Assembly (NCBI GenBank): GCA_965153355.1
Contig: OZ231126.1
Location: forward strand, 5,766,001 to 5,830,000
Reading direction: 5' to 3'
Length of the DNA: 64,000 nucleotides
Source of the DNA: Flaccisagitta enflata
Taxonomy: Eukaryota > Chaetognatha > Sagittoidea > Aphragmophora
The notes under the pieces are model-generated. The model was not told the origin of the DNA and ran no database searches. It saw only the letters and a program-made list of their open reading frames with translations. The stretch's first letter is position 1. Each line of letters begins with the position of its first letter. Positions 34,484 to 47,224 of this stretch are shown piece after piece. Made by a program: the position numbers and the translations under genes.

Positions 34484-35154
34484 TCTTTTTTCCATCGAGA
34501 AAATAATGTAACCTTTTTTAAAATCTCAGTTTGGAGCTTGAATAGGAAGGATGAGGATTAAGGATGAGTAGAAAAAGACTTCAACCCAAATAACATCTAT
34601 CAAATGAATCTATTTGCCGTACCACTCATTGGAGATCCTTTCCTTTCATGCATTTAAAGCGATTAAATGACCACACGCGAGTTGAGCACACAATCTCTCT
34701 CTCAATTGGTTGATAAACCATCTCTGGAACAAAAAGGGGAAAAAAGAAGAATTGTTAAAAGGTGAAAAAAGGGAGGAAAAGAAAAAGAGAAAGAGAAAGA
34801 GAGAAAGAGAGAGAGAGAAAGAGAGAGAGAGAAAGAGCCCGGCTAAAATGAGCGATTGCTTCAGCAGAAAAATGATCGACAAATCCAGGTTCAATTTTGA
34901 AAAGGGGAAAAAAAAGAATATTATGAATTGGAAAAAAAGGTAAAAAGACGAAAAAAAGATGCATAGCTAACATGGTCGCGTAGTGGACAGATGGTAATTT
35001 GTTCTCAGCTGTAAAAGAACGCAAACAAAACGTAAAAAAAGAGGAAAAATACCAAGAGAACAAAAAAAGGAAAGGAAAAAAAAGAGAGAATGAAAACTAC
35101 AAATGGTTCTTTTTCGTTTTTTCGTGAACGAAATAAAGCATTGTTTTTGTTTGT

Positions 35155-35472
35155 TAGAGCAAGGCCAACACCTTACAGTCGCGTGCGGTTGTAAAGACCA
35201 TAAGACCAAAAGATTAAATGACTAAAAGACTAAAAGACTAAAAGACTAAAAGACTAAAAGACTAAAAGACTAAAAGACTAAAAGACTAAAAGACTTAAAA
35301 ACTAAGAGACCAAAAAACCAAAAGACTAAATGTAAATTGTCTTGAAATAACTTGAAATGACTTAAAATGACGTAAAATGATATAAAACAATGTAAAAAAA
35401 CTAAGTGTGACGGACCGACCAACAGACAGACGGACAGAGCGGGTCATAGAGTCGCGTAAACGCGACTAAAAA
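35155..35472 (-). mobile_element. Hairpin element (HINE-like) with internal 8-bp repeat
   Basis: Minus strand 5' AGTCGCGTTTACGCGACT, GACCCGCTCTGTCCGTC. 3' CCGCACGCGACTGTAAGG, GGCCTTGCTC. The body includes (GACTAAAA)n at 35210-35300. Confidence 0.7.
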
Positions 35473-35533
35473 CATCCAATGCTGCGACTTGTTCATGGTG
35501 ATTTTATCTCCATATTTCGAAAGATTCTTATAA

Positions 35534-35738
35534 GTCGCGGACTAGAGACACTATATGAGGCTTTGTCCCTCCGCTGGTCTGTCCGTCCATCCATCCATCG
35601 GTCAGTTTGTCTGTCTGTCCGTCAGTCCATCAGCAGGGTTCAGTAGAAAGAAGTCTTAGATGCTTTTTGGGTGTGTGTTTGAGCGGAGTAAGGTGTGGGT
35701 GGGGGTTGGACGCCCCTGTCCCCGCGTTACTTGTTTTC
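35534..35738 (+). mobile_element. Hairpin element (HINE-like), decayed
   Basis: AAGTCGCGGACTAGAGACAC, TATATGAGGCTTTGTCC, GTCCATCCATCC; 3' CCCCGCGTTACTTGTTTT. Confidence 0.6.
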
Positions 35739-35920
35739 AGAGACCCGTGAGTGATTTTTCTTGATGCCAAGCACATTTATTGACCCAAAGTCGACCTTGC
35801 TTTTATTTCAAAGAGAATGTTTATAAACAATCTCCCTGAAACTCTTTTAAATTAAGGAGCCTACAAGATGAAAAAAAAATTTAAAAGGGAGCTCTGGAAA
35901 AAAATACAGTGAGAGAGACT

Positions 35921-35924
<4 letters not shown>

Positions 35925-36014
<90 letters not shown>
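35925..36014 (+). repeat. (GA)n microsatellite
   Basis: About 90 bp. Confidence 0.97.
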
Positions 36015-36019
<5 letters not shown>

Positions 36020-36039
36020 AGACTTGGGGGGGTTTCTCC

Positions 36040-36775
36040 ACACTCTAATCTCTGTCAAGAGAGAACTAAGCATCTGCGAGTAAAAAAAGACTCTTGCGTC
36101 CGTCATTTTTGACTTTCATGGCCCGTCTATAGCTTTATAGGAATTTTACAGTATTCCACGGCAAAAGTGCCGATCGGATATAACAGAACGTGGCTGGGGA
36201 ATCACCTAACAAGTGTGTGGAGTATCCCTCGGCTATATCGTCACTTGGTTACGCCGTGATGAGCAATATTCTCACACTGCAATGGAAATAGTCTCGTTGA
36301 AAATGTAAATAGAAGCTCTTATAAGTTCTTTGTACGCAAAACGCTGTCTTCCTAGAGTTTAAATAAGTCTGGGGCTAGTTTTGTTTACAAATCATAATCA
36401 ACATCTACATTTCTTTTCTTTTGATATTCATTAAGTAATATGCTGTTTGTATGATCAGTTGTGTGCTCTGTCTTTACAAAAAAAACAAACCATTCATAGC
36501 AACCAGTAATATTCACCTGGAAACCGATGCTTTTAGCGAACTTAGACCCAACAGACACAGTACAAATTTCAAGACCTCAAATCACACTGTGAATGAAGAA
36601 TTTTGCTAGGTCGTCTTTGGGTAGACAAAAAATACAAAGCTGTTGTTTGTTGAGACATTTCAATAACAACTTTTTTTAATAAATCTCTCCCCTGAATTTC
36701 TTCAGTCTTCAAAAATCCCCAAAAAAGTTTTTTAAGTTTCAAATGCCGCATCATAAAGAAGGAGAAGAATTGAAG
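36040..36775. other. Unassigned region
   Basis: AT-rich unique-looking sequence; no gene, RNA or element recognised. Confidence 0.4.
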
Positions 36776-36778
36776 GAA

Positions 36779-37076
36779 ACAAGTAACGCGGGGATACAAT
36801 ATTGTTGCGGACGGGTGGGCAGGAGCATACAACCCCCTCCCCCCCCCCACACACACATATACAAAAATGCGATTTTTCCCACTTTTTTAGTCGCGTGCTA
36901 CGCGACTCTACACCCCGCTTTGTCCGTCGGTCGGTCGGTTGGTCGGTCCCCATTTTACTTTTTTTATGTTTTAACGGTCTTTGGCCTCACTGCTCCTTGC
37001 CAAATGCTTCAGTAACTCAAATACTGCCCCTGCCTACCCGCACGCGACTAAGTTAGCCGTGTATCCGGCCTTGTTT
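36779..37076. mobile_element. Two head-on hairpin elements: minus fragment and complete plus copy
   Basis: 36779-36850 is the minus-strand 3' end (CCCACCCGTCCGCAACAAT, TATCCCCGCGTTACTTGTTTC). 36885-37076 is a plus copy: 5' AGTCGCGTGCTACGCGACT, CGCTTTGTCCGTCGG; 3' CGCACGCGACTAAGTTAGC, CCGTGTATCCGGCCTTGTTT. Confidence 0.78.
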
Positions 37077-37305
37077 ACTTGAATATCACAAACGAACACA
37101 TGGACAGATGTACAAATGGACAAACCCTCTTATAGCGTTGCAAGTTTGTTTCCAAAAATGAAAAGATGCTAAACTTTATCTTGATAAAAACACATGACCG
37201 TTGGTCCGGCAGTTCATATCTTCATGCGAATGACAGTCCATACACACCTCGGTGATGTTGGGCAGGAGCCGTGCTTAAAAAGCCATATGTGCCATTGGGC
37301 ACAAG

Positions 37306-37492
<187 letters not shown>

Positions 37493-38150
37493 TAATCTGA
37501 TAAAAGCAACCATTTGAAAAGCAGGAGCATCTTGAGTGCCGCATCATCGCCACAAACAATTTTTACAATCATTTTTCACTACATTGACGTGGTTGTCTCG
37601 AGTGAGTTACACCAACAACAACAACGACGACGACGACAACAACAACAACAACAACTCCTCGATGCTTTTTCTGCCTCATCACAGGTCAAGTCATGTTACT
37701 GCCTTCCTCGTCGATTAATTTCTTCTCTTTTAAAAGAAACATTATCTCATTTTTTCTACTTTTTCTTAGATAATATTCTCTTCAGGATTATTTGCTTCCA
37801 TTTTCGGTCAATCTGATCTTAACTTGTAAATGTGCGCAAAACTTGTCTAAACAAGCGCAAAACAGGATAAAAGTAGTGGATGTTAGGGCAGGGGCAGTGC
37901 TATAGACTAAAGTACCACAAAACTAAGTACCACAGTATTTCACACCTACATACCTTACAATGACCTTAAACACCATAAACAACTTTTGGGTGTCAGGGTT
38001 TCACCCGGATGGATGGACGGACAAAGCAAAGTGTAGATTAGCGTGTCCGCGGCAAAAAAGTAGCGATAGCGCGCATTTTCTGTAAGTACTGTACATATCG
38101 ATGAGCGTTCAAGCTATCCCACACTCCCACAGTCAGGCGCAAAGGTTTTT

Positions 38151-38460
38151 AGATGCGTCCTCGCATCTCTATAAGAGGGTCTGTCCGTCCGTCCGTCCGT
38201 CCGTCCGTCCGTCCGTCCGTCGGTCCGTCCATTACGCTTTCTTGGAAATCGCGTTTTTCGGCTGTTTTATGTCTCGGTGAGATCCTATACTGAATCAAAT
38301 GATCGACAAACATATTTTTAGAGCCTCCTTTGCTACTCAGTCGTTCATCTGTCAGTTCGTCCATCTGCCAGTTCGTCCATCTGTCTCTCTATTCATGTCA
38401 CATGTTCAATACACGCAGAGACACAGTCCGGACGCATCGTTGCCCGGTCGGGCTTGTTCC
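38151..38460 (+). mobile_element. Hairpin element (HINE-like), well preserved
   Basis: 5' palindrome AGATGCGTCCTCGCATCT (38151-38168), CTATAAGAGG, (GTCC)n; 3' arm GGACGCATC (38430-38438), then hairpin GCCCGGTCGGGC (38442-38453) and TTGTTCC. Confidence 0.82.
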
Positions 38461-38639
38461 TACTTTTACTAGGCTTCTGTCTTCTCTTAGCGTTTGAGTT
38501 CAACCTGGCTTAAGATTAATCCAAAACAGGCAGACTAGGTACATGGGAAGATACAATCGTTCCATTCAGGAACACATGATCATTTTAATTGAATAGTATG
38601 AACAGTATGAACACATTTTGGATCAATGAAACCGCATTC

Positions 38640-38997
38640 AATGTACATTTGATCTTCAGCGATCTAAACAGTGTGGACACATAGCGTCAGTGCAAACACA
38701 TTCATTTGACAGTATGAACACATTCTGTGTCAGTGAAATCACATTCATCAGACATTCGACTTTCGATCTCCGGCGATGTAAACGGTGAAAACACAGCGTC
38801 AGTGCAAACACATTCATTTGACAGTATGAACACATTCTGCGTCAGTGAAATCACATTCATTTGACAGTATGAACACATTCTGTGTCAGTGAAATCACATT
38901 CATTTGACAGTATGAACACATTCTGTGTCAGTGAAATCACATTCATTTGACAGTATGAACACATTCTGTGTCAGTGAAATCACATTCATTTGACATA
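38640..38997 (+). repeat. 43-bp tandem repeat
   Basis: Unit CATTCATTTGACAGTATGAA + CACATTCTGTGTCAGTGAAA + TCA, about six copies plus longer variant units. The array resumes at 40814-40880 after the inserted element. Confidence 0.88.
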
Positions 38998-39003
38998 ATG
39001 AAC

Positions 39004-40813
39004 ACTAACAGGGTCCAGAAATGTATAAAAAGCATGATCCAATGTGATCCACTTGTCACAAGACCTATTAAAGGGTGGGGTATCAGCTCAGTCCGTCAAA
39101 AATTTTCTCTGGTCAAGATTTGGGACGCTACATATCTCAGGTCAAAAAGCCATATGAGGTCAAAATTTTGAAATGGGAAATTTGAAAATCTGATTGTAGA
39201 TTTGAAATCCTTGCAAAAAATTATAATGTAAAAGTGTCTTTCTTTTTTTGATATTCCAACTAGAATAAGGTCTAATCTGACGTCAAAGGTAATATTCAGG
39301 TCAAAATTGCTCTTTTGTTTAAAATTTAGTGTATTTTAATGTTTGACGATAATGTTGACTATGTTTCAGATGGAATATCAAAAAATCTGAACAGTATCTG
39401 GGTCCGCGAAAGAGGGGGGTTAAAGATCACCAACTCCATAAGATCACTATGACCAAAAGATCACTAACCCTGAAAGTTTGCTAAAACTATCAGTCTTACA
39501 TTTAGAGTCTCCATACAAAGTTTCATGCAAATCCATTGAAAAATGGCAAAGTCATGCACATTATTCACTTTTAGGCTAGTAGGGTGGTTGGGTGGTAAGC
39601 TGGTTTGGATAAATAGTGTGCATATGTCTTCCATTTAGAGACTCCATATCAAGTTTTAACTAAATTGGTAGAAAAATGTCCAATTATGCAAGTTTTTTAC
39701 TTATGGGCCAGTAAGCTGGTTGGGTGGTAGGTCGGTTTGGCCGGTTGGCATACTCAAACGTAAATAAATCACATACATATGTTTAGTCCCTCCATTTAGA
39801 GACTCCATACCTAATTTTAACCAAATTGGTTGAAAAATGCCAAAGATATGCACATTTTTCACTTTTAGGCTGGTCGGGTGGTAAGCTGGTTTGAAAGGAT
39901 AAATCGTGTGCATATGTTGAGTTCTTCAATTTAGAGACTCCATACCAAGTTTCAACCAAATTAGTTGAAAAATGACAAAGTTATGCAAGTTTTTCATTTT
40001 CAGGTCGGTAGGCTGGTTGGGTGGTAGGTCCGTTTGTCAGGTCAGCATGCTCAGATGCATATAAATCACGTACATATGTTGAGTCCTTCCATTTAGAGAC
40101 TCCATACCAAATTTCAACCAAATTGGTTGAAAATTGCCAAAGTTATGCATGTTTTTCACTTTTAGGTCGGTAGGCTGGTTGGGCCGGTTGGGTGGGTCGG
40201 ATCACAAAAATTGGATAGGATGTAAAGCGCCTTACCCTAGTTCAACTTCCCACCAATTATAAACCAAATCGGTCAAAGCATAAAAAAATACAGTTAAACC
40301 CCACTCTAACGGACCCGCCGCCAGCGGAATTTCACCTACCATAGCTATAAATTCATAGTCCCTTCAACCTAATTTCTTTTAATTCCTTTGTTGGCAATAA
40401 CAGAAGTCTGCCTACAACAGAAGAAAAAACGTTGGTACCCTAAAATCCGTTAGAGCGGGATTCAACTGTATTCATTTTTTAAAATGATCACAACGACAAC
40501 AACAACGACACCCACCCGCCTTGAATTATACTCCGCGTCGGAATGATATTCCGTCCCGGACAAAAAAGAAAGGCACATTCTTGTTACGGTTTTTTTGCAA
40601 GGATTCCAAATCTGCAATCAGATTTTCAAATTTCTTATTTTGAAATTTCGACCTCATCTGGCCTTTTGACCTGAGATATGTAGCGGTAGCGTCCCAAATC
40701 CTGACCTGAGAAAATTTTTGACAGACTGAGCTGATTCCCCACCCTTTAATTGGTCTTCTGACAAGTGGATCAAATTGGATCATGCCTTTTATACATTTCT
40801 GGACCCTGTTAGT
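39004..40813. mobile_element. Inverted-repeat element inserted in the 43-bp array
   Basis: ACTAACAGGGTCCAGAAATG at both ends in inverse orientation, over about 230 bp. Flanked by ATGAAC (38998-39003, 40814-40819). Interior: four to five degenerate units of about 140 bp (39490-40200) with TTTAGAGACTCCATACCAA and GGTTGGGTGGTAGGTCGG, then a 178-bp pogo-like MITE. Arms are related to the foldback element at 465-1762. Confidence 0.83.
40291..40468. mobile_element. Short pogo-like MITE, copy A
   Basis: CAGTTAAACCCCACTCTAAC ... GTTAGAGCGGGATTCAACTG flanked by TA. Copy B is at 60634-60810. Confidence 0.88.
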
Positions 40814-41142
40814 ATGAACATATTCTGTGTCAGTGAAATCACATTCATTAGACATTCGACATTCGATCTCTGGCGATGTCCATCCGTCATCATCGATCTC
40901 AATACTCTATTTTTTATTAGGTCGTTTTCACGCAAAAAAATGAAATGCGAACAATGTTAAATAGATGAATTTGTATTGGTCAGCCTGTCTGTACAGACAA
41001 GATGAAATTACAGCGTGAAGAGCGGATGAAATCTCTGGTTCCTTTTCCTACCACTCATTCTACATCGCCATTCTTGGCAGTTGGCGATGGGTCCTATGGG
41101 CTATGAGGATACAATTAGCGCCATCAAGGCAATTTTTCTTGT

Positions 41143-41351
41143 TTTCAGTTGCGGACACAAGACTCTATAAGTATAAGAGGCTATGTCTATCTGTTGCTCA
41201 GTACGTCGGTGTGTCCATCGGTCCATCAGTCTGTGAGCATGAGTCGAAAAGTGGGGTTTTGTGAATGTGTGTGGGGAGTGAGTGTTGATGGGGGTTGGAC
41301 GCCCCTGCCCACCTGCCCGCAATGATATTGCGACACCGTGTCACTTGTTTA
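41143..41351 (+). mobile_element. Hairpin element (HINE-like), GTCAC-stem subfamily
   Basis: 5' AGTTGCGGACACAAGACT, CTATAAG, GTCCATCGGTCC; 3' CCCGCAATGATATTG, hairpin GACACCGTGTC (41332-41342), CTTGTTT at the end (one base after the stem). Confidence 0.75.
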
Positions 41352-41454
41352 GATAAGTAAAAATGGCTTAATTCACTATAATACATGGCTATATCTAAGG
41401 AATCTGGTTGAATTTCGAAAATGGCTAAAAACGTGATACTTGTACAGTGGGGTT

Positions 41455-41998
41455 CGTGGAATAACAGCCGAAACTGGAGGAAGGTATTTAAGTGTCTTAA
41501 TTTGAAATATATATAAATATCAATGAACTTTTGTCCCTGAGTTTTGGTTATGGAAACCAAAATTATTTTTTCAAACATCTATAATGACTAAAATATCAAT
41601 ATTTTGAGAAATATTGTCAGGAACATTATCTAATTTTGTTACAATTTTCCACAGTATGTTCTGTAAGCACTGCTGCTTGGGGCATCACACCTAGCAACCG
41701 CTAAATGATGCTCCCTAGCAACGGCTAAACGAGCAATATTCTTACAGGACATACTGTGGGAAAGTTGTAGCAAATCTAATTTTGAGCAATTTTTTTCTTA
41801 TAATATTTGTCAAAATATCAATATTCTAGTTGTTATGAACGTTCAAAAAAATAATTTTGGTTTCCATAGCAACCAAAAAACTCAGGGACAAAAGCATCAA
41901 GTGAACAACTTATATTTCAAATATCAAGTTTGTCAAATGAAATTAAGACACTTAAATACCTTCCTCCAGTTAAGGCTGTTATTCCCCGAACCCCACTG
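41455..41998. mobile_element. Palindromic TA-flanked MITE
   Basis: CAGTGGGGTTCGTGGAATAA ... TTATTCCCCGAACCCCACTG, TA on both sides. Arms of about 170 bp (GTCCCTGAGTTTTGGTT inverted). The centre, from about 41650 to 41750, contains CCTAGCAACCGCTAAATG. Confidence 0.88.
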
Positions 41999-42244
41999 TA
42001 TACACAAAAGTGTCAAACGCTACCCTACTTGGTAATACAGCAACAACAGTTTTATATATAATGGGGGTTGCTAGAGATTTAGAGCCCTCCTCACCCTGTA
42101 TCTTCATGTCGTCTGTACATACCGCACTCCTAAACGCGATTTTATATTCGGAACGGTCTACAAGAATCTGAAACATCTTTGCTCCAGATCAAACAAAGTA
42201 TTTCACAACAGTGGTCAAATTCTTTCCATTTCAAACCAAAAAAG

Positions 42245-42420
42245 AATAAAAACAAGGCCGGATACACGGCCAAAACCAGTCGCGGACGGGTGGGCAGGGG
42301 CAGAAATGAGAGTTTTCTCACTTTTCGACTCGATCACCATGACAAACGGACAGACGGACCAACGGACGGATGGACCAACGGACGGACGGACAAAGCCTCC
42401 GCGACCAAAAAATGAACAAT
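42245..42420 (-). mobile_element. Hairpin element (HINE-like)
   Basis: Minus: 5' GGTCGCGGAGGCTTTGTCCG, (GTCC)n; 3' CCCGTCCGCGACTGG, hairpin GGCCGTGTATCCGGCC, TTGTTTTT. Confidence 0.78.
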
Positions 42421-42434
42421 TGAAAAATGAAAAC

Positions 42435-42436
<2 letters not shown>

Positions 42437-42514
<78 letters not shown>
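42437..42514 (+). repeat. (GA)n microsatellite
   Basis: About 78 bp, 20 bp from the 5' end of the preceding element. Confidence 0.96.
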
Positions 42515-42517
<3 letters not shown>

Positions 42518-42728
42518 AAAGAAAGACAAAAGGCAATGTAATCTGACAAAAACAATTATTTCGATATATCACGTCTTTTATCATGCCCTTGCATCAATTC
42601 AATTCTATAGTTTTAAGTCCTTGCTTTGTCCTCGTTGTATCCTCGGCATTTTAATTTGACCTCGATTCGACCTAAGAAGAAAAAGTCCCGACTTCAGAGT
42701 CAATCGAGAATCAAATTTCAATAATTCG

Positions 42729-43046
42729 AATCCACGGAGACGTGGATACGTCGCTTTGTCGGTCAGCCGGTCCGTCTGTAACATTTCTTGGTTTCCGACG
42801 GATTGGCGAATCACCGCCAGGCGTTGCCCCTGCCCATTGCCCAACCTTCTGCGACCTAAGGACCGTGTATCTAGTAGGTTTCGAACTAACGACTTAATCA
42901 AAGGCAGTGTCCGGTACTATCCGTAAACACTCTTGGTTCGTCCATTGGTCCGTTTGTAATGCTTAAGTTGAAAATATGTACCGGCATTTTCGCCCCTTCC
43001 CACCCATTCGCAACTGGTCTTTGGCCGTGTATCTATCCTTGTTTTA
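42729..43046 (+). mobile_element. Hairpin element (HINE-like), divergent
   Basis: 5' palindrome TCCACGGAGACGTGGA (42731-42746), TACGTCGCTTTGTCGG. 3' CCCACCCATTCGCAACTGG, GGCCGTGTATCTATCC, TTGTTTT. A second 3'-like end lies at about 42825-42880, so this is probably composite. Confidence 0.5.
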
Positions 43047-43993
43047 TTTTTCCCGCTTTTTTTTCCATTTATGCGCAAAGTGGTGAATTCGCCGCAAGGT
43101 CTTCATGAAAATCAATCTTTTTTATTTTTCAATTTTTTATCTCCAGAAGCTATTAAATCGCAACCGGATTTTTTTTTAATGTAAATAAGAATATTTGATA
43201 GTCATTCGTTTAAAGGTTGGTTGTGACACCGCTTCAAGTGTTGTACACATGCGTGGTCATGGACTTGGGTCAGGAACCACTCCCATTGGGCAAGAGTTAC
43301 GTCTCACTTGTCTGTCACCCTTCTGACCCCCTCCATGGCTTGCTTTCTAGTGGGCCCCACGCCCCTTCTCATGAGTTGTCTCACTTGTCTTATTCCCCTG
43401 AACCCCCTCCACAGCGTCTATCCAAATCATATCCTTTTAAAAGGTCGACCTAATGGGTCATGTCGTCTGTCTGCAACTTGTCTGCTGCGAGTCTGATCCC
43501 TCTGTCTCTGGGTCAACCCATTATTATTAAGTCTGATCCTCAAAGAATTCATCTTGATCAAATTAGATAAGCCACATCTCATAAAGACGAATGTCTACGT
43601 TTAATCTGTTTATCGTGTTTTACCTTGATAGATTTAAAACATAAAACGCCCACTATGTCCCATAACTCTTTTTCGCTCGCATCACGTTCTCCAACTCTCT
43701 CTTCAACTTTCTCATCTCTTTCTCATTCTCCTCTTTCTAATGTAACAATCAAATATTTGATGTCACATGGTTGAGCATTGAGCATTGAGCATATGTCTGT
43801 ACCCTAACGGCGCGTTTGCATTCGCTCCCTTTATGTTATTAGCGGATCCGTGAGTATTGAGGGTCCGCCTATAATGGATCAACTTTAGTCCTTTCAAGTC
43901 ATTTGCTTTTATAGTTTCTTCATTGACAATAATGGAAATTTCTATGCGTTCTTCCGTTCCATTCGTTCTTCTCTTCAACGCCAACCTTTTCTG

Positions 43994-43995
<2 letters not shown>
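43047..43995. other. Unassigned region
   Basis: 43215-43510 has imperfectly repeated CTCACTTGTCT / CCCCCTCCA phrases and a 78-codon frame without coding character. 43795-43890 resembles a decayed pogo-like MITE end (CGGATCCGTGAGTATTGAGG). No gene seen. Confidence 0.35.
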
Positions 43996-44035
<40 letters not shown>

Positions 44036-44099
44036 GTTCTTTTTTCGTTTTAAGGGTTTTAGGCTTCACTACTACCCCCCTCAAAGTTCTTGATTACCT

Positions 44100-44165
44100 C
44101 ATTTCATTACTGTCCCTGCCCACCTACACAAATTTTGGCTGTCCATGTAACCGGCCTGGTTCCTC
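44100..44165 (+). mobile_element. 3' fragment of a hairpin element
   Basis: CTGTCCCTGCCCACCTACAC, GGCTGTCCATGTAACCGGCC, TGGTT. Confidence 0.5.
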
Positions 44166-44329
44166 TGATTCTGATTCACACTCCAGTTCAAACCAACTGA
44201 AAAAGTAAGTGATGCCTATTTGTAACCAGTGGCTGTCGCCAAAAGATGTGAATTGCAGGTGTTTAATATACCATGTTTTGTTATGATAAATCATTTCAAT
44301 GAAAATTTAGATATGAAAAGAAATTAGGA

Positions 44330-44668
44330 AAGATTAAATAGTATAGAGACAAAATCTAGTATAAAAGAAAGATGACATAGAGACAATAGCTATTGTAGGG
44401 GAAAGACAACATAAAGTCAAGACCCAATATTGAAGAAAGATAGCAGAAAAACAAGACTTGGTATCAGGGAAAGATGGCAAAAAGTCAAAACCCAGTGTAG
44501 GGGAAAGATGGCAGAAAGACAAAACCCAGTGTAGAGGAAAGACGGCAGAAAGACAAAACCCAGTGTAGGGAAAAAACGGCAGAGAGACAAAAGCTTATAT
44601 GAGGGAAAGACGGCAGAGAGACAAAAGCCTCTGTAAGGGAAAGACGGCAGAGAGACAAAAGCCCGGAA
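44330..44668 (+). repeat. Tandem repeat of about 35 bp
   Basis: Nine to ten units of GGGAAAGACGGCAGAGAGAC + AAAAGCCCAGTGTA type, better conserved towards the right end. Confidence 0.88.
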
Positions 44669-44865
44669 GAAAAAAAAAGATAAAAAAAAAAAAAAAAAAA
44701 ATAGAGTGATGGGGTGATGCTAAAGTGAATTGCTAAAGCAATTCACAATGATGAAAATATTCATTTCAGATTCTTCATTTTTCTCCTTTTGTTGATTATG
44801 GATGCCTATAATCTATGACTAAACAAGTAAATTGCAATTGCCTACTTGCATGGATGCATTAATTT

Positions 44866-44867
<2 letters not shown>

Positions 44868-44929
<62 letters not shown>
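44868..44929 (+). repeat. (CT)n microsatellite
   Basis: About 62 bp. Other (CT)n/(GA)n tracts are at 43996-44032, 45461-45538, 45904-45936 and 48131-48175. Confidence 0.96.
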
Positions 44930-44930
<1 letters not shown>

Positions 44931-45457
44931 GTTTCCTCTCGTTTTCTTTCGTTCGTTAATTTATTTCATACCTCTTCATCAAATCATCTACAGTTTAAAT
45001 TACAGGAAAAAACCGTTTTCGCGTGTATTACCTTTTAAATGCAAATCAAGTTTTAAAAAAGAACCGAAGAATTGTGTATCATAGCCAAAGTGGTTGGTTG
45101 GGCAATCACAATTTCTCCTCTTTTTTCAAAAAAACTATGAAGAGTAAGGAAACATCAATAACAGAGAAAAAAAGGGCCATATTTGACATTTAAATTGAAT
45201 GCTTGCCGCCAACAAAGAATTGACAAATATTCGGGGGGGGGGGGGACGGCAGTTTCAGACGAAAGACAGACGATATATTTACATTCAATGCTCCACACAC
45301 TACGATGGATTTTCGACCACTACTATGCTTCGAAAATATTACATGAAAAATTTCATTTTTTGCTACAAATGCCTGAAAATCTTTTTTTTTTTTCACGTTT
45401 CTACAACGGAGCGGAGCTAGATGGTAAAACATTCGGAAAAGAATAAATGTGCGTCAG

Positions 45458-45540
<83 letters not shown>

Positions 45541-45899
45541 TGAGCGGACGCATCAATTGTTCACCTACCAAATTTGTCAGGAGAGGGAAAAAACCATTCA
45601 TTCTAAATTACATGATTTTTTTTAAAAAACTCGCATTTCACCTTCACAAAAAAAGATGAAAAACAAAAAATGAAAAACAAAAAATGAAAAAAATAAAGCA
45701 AGCAAAAAAAAATGAAAAAAAAAAAGAAAAGAGGCCTTGAGCGAGCCAACTTTGATTAAAATTTCTCAGTCTCAGTCTCACACACTCACGCATCTCCCAC
45801 TAAGTGTGATCGGATCTCTTCCTCTCTCAATCTTGAAAACCGCGCGGCCTTAAATTCGAGAACGCACTTCATTGAAAAAGTCGCGCAAAACGGATTACA

Positions 45900-45938
<39 letters not shown>

Positions 45939-46361
45939 CGTAATCAATATATCTACTTGTATCTGTCTTGTTCCTCTGTCACTATTTGTTTCTGTCTCAC
46001 TGCTTGATTTCGAGTTAGCGCATTCAGCTCAGATATTTTTTTGTTTTGATTGATCGGGAAAAAAGTCGAAGTCAGTCTTCGACTTTTTGACATATTCGAG
46101 AGAAACAGGGTTTTCATTTTCTTATTAGAAAGTTAGGCATCTCCACCGAGCGAATGGGCCCTCCAATGAAATTGATAGGGTAAGTAAATTCAATAATTCT
46201 CTTTCATTTGGCACTAAGCAGAATGCTCTATGACAAATATTTTTTGCGTTATGATTTTTTGAAGATTTATGAAAATTGCGAATTGATTTTTTTTCGATTT
46301 TTTATGATTTTGAGTGGGATCAAAAAAGGAGTGTATTTCTATTTGTTTGAGCATGCAAATA

Positions 46362-47220
46362 CAGTTAAGCTTCACTAGAAGGCATCTGAAGGGACCGGTT
46401 GATTTCATGCCTTCTAGGCGGGGTGCCTTATAGCCGAGCATGTATATTTCTGCACCACATTGAATACATAAGGTTTATATATGCTTTACTTACTCTATTG
46501 GTTTGGCACACGATCAAATAGGGTTAGATGGTTGGTTAGATAAAGTAGAATAAGGTTGGAGGATTGGTCAGAGAAAAAAGAGGATTGTCATTGTCATACT
46601 ACACAGATTCGTTGTGATGTCACTTTCGTTTTGAAACTAGCAAACTTTTTTTAGATGTATTACTTTGAAGGCATAGATTGGTTGAAAATGTCATTTACAC
46701 ACCAGCATGGCATCATCGATCTTTTGTTGGCATGGATTCATTGGCTAATCGACTTTTCACTCATCATCTTCATCATCTCCCTCCTCTCCTCTCCATTTCA
46801 TTTGGTCTCCTGTTTCATTCACTTCCTCTTCATTATAATCATCGGTGCTCCTCTTCGTCATCGGTAAACCTCTTCACAGTCATCGGTAAACCTCTTCATC
46901 ATCATCGGTATTCCCCTTCATCAGCATCATTGCTCTCATCGGTATTTCTTTCCCCTCTTTTTTCCTTCTCTTCCATCCTTTGTTTATCCACCTCCTCATA
47001 CTTAAAGACTTTTTGCTTGTCAGATGCCTTCAAAGCGAGCAAAATATAAACAAAAAATCCCATTTTTTATGCGCTATTGTGAAATTTGCCTAATAGGCGA
47101 GTGCCTTATATGCGGGGCTTATCAATAAAGGAATAAAGAGAAAAAAGTTGGGACTTTCCAAATCATGCCTTGATGCGAGGGATGCCTTATTAGCGGGTGC
47201 CTTCTAGTGAAGATAAACTG
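46362..47220. mobile_element. TA-flanked Tc1/pogo-type MITE, copy 2
   Basis: CAGTTAAGCTTCACTAGAAG ... CTTCTAGTGAAGATAAACTG, TA on both sides. Paralogue of 32253-33130. TTCATCATC-rich interior explains the open frames. Confidence 0.87.
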
Positions 47221-47224
47221 TACA

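Noticed and set aside
43217-43496. Pro/Leu/Ser-rich overlapping frames
   Set aside because: Two frames are open because of repeated CCCCTCC/CACTTGTCT phrases; no splice context or homology signal.
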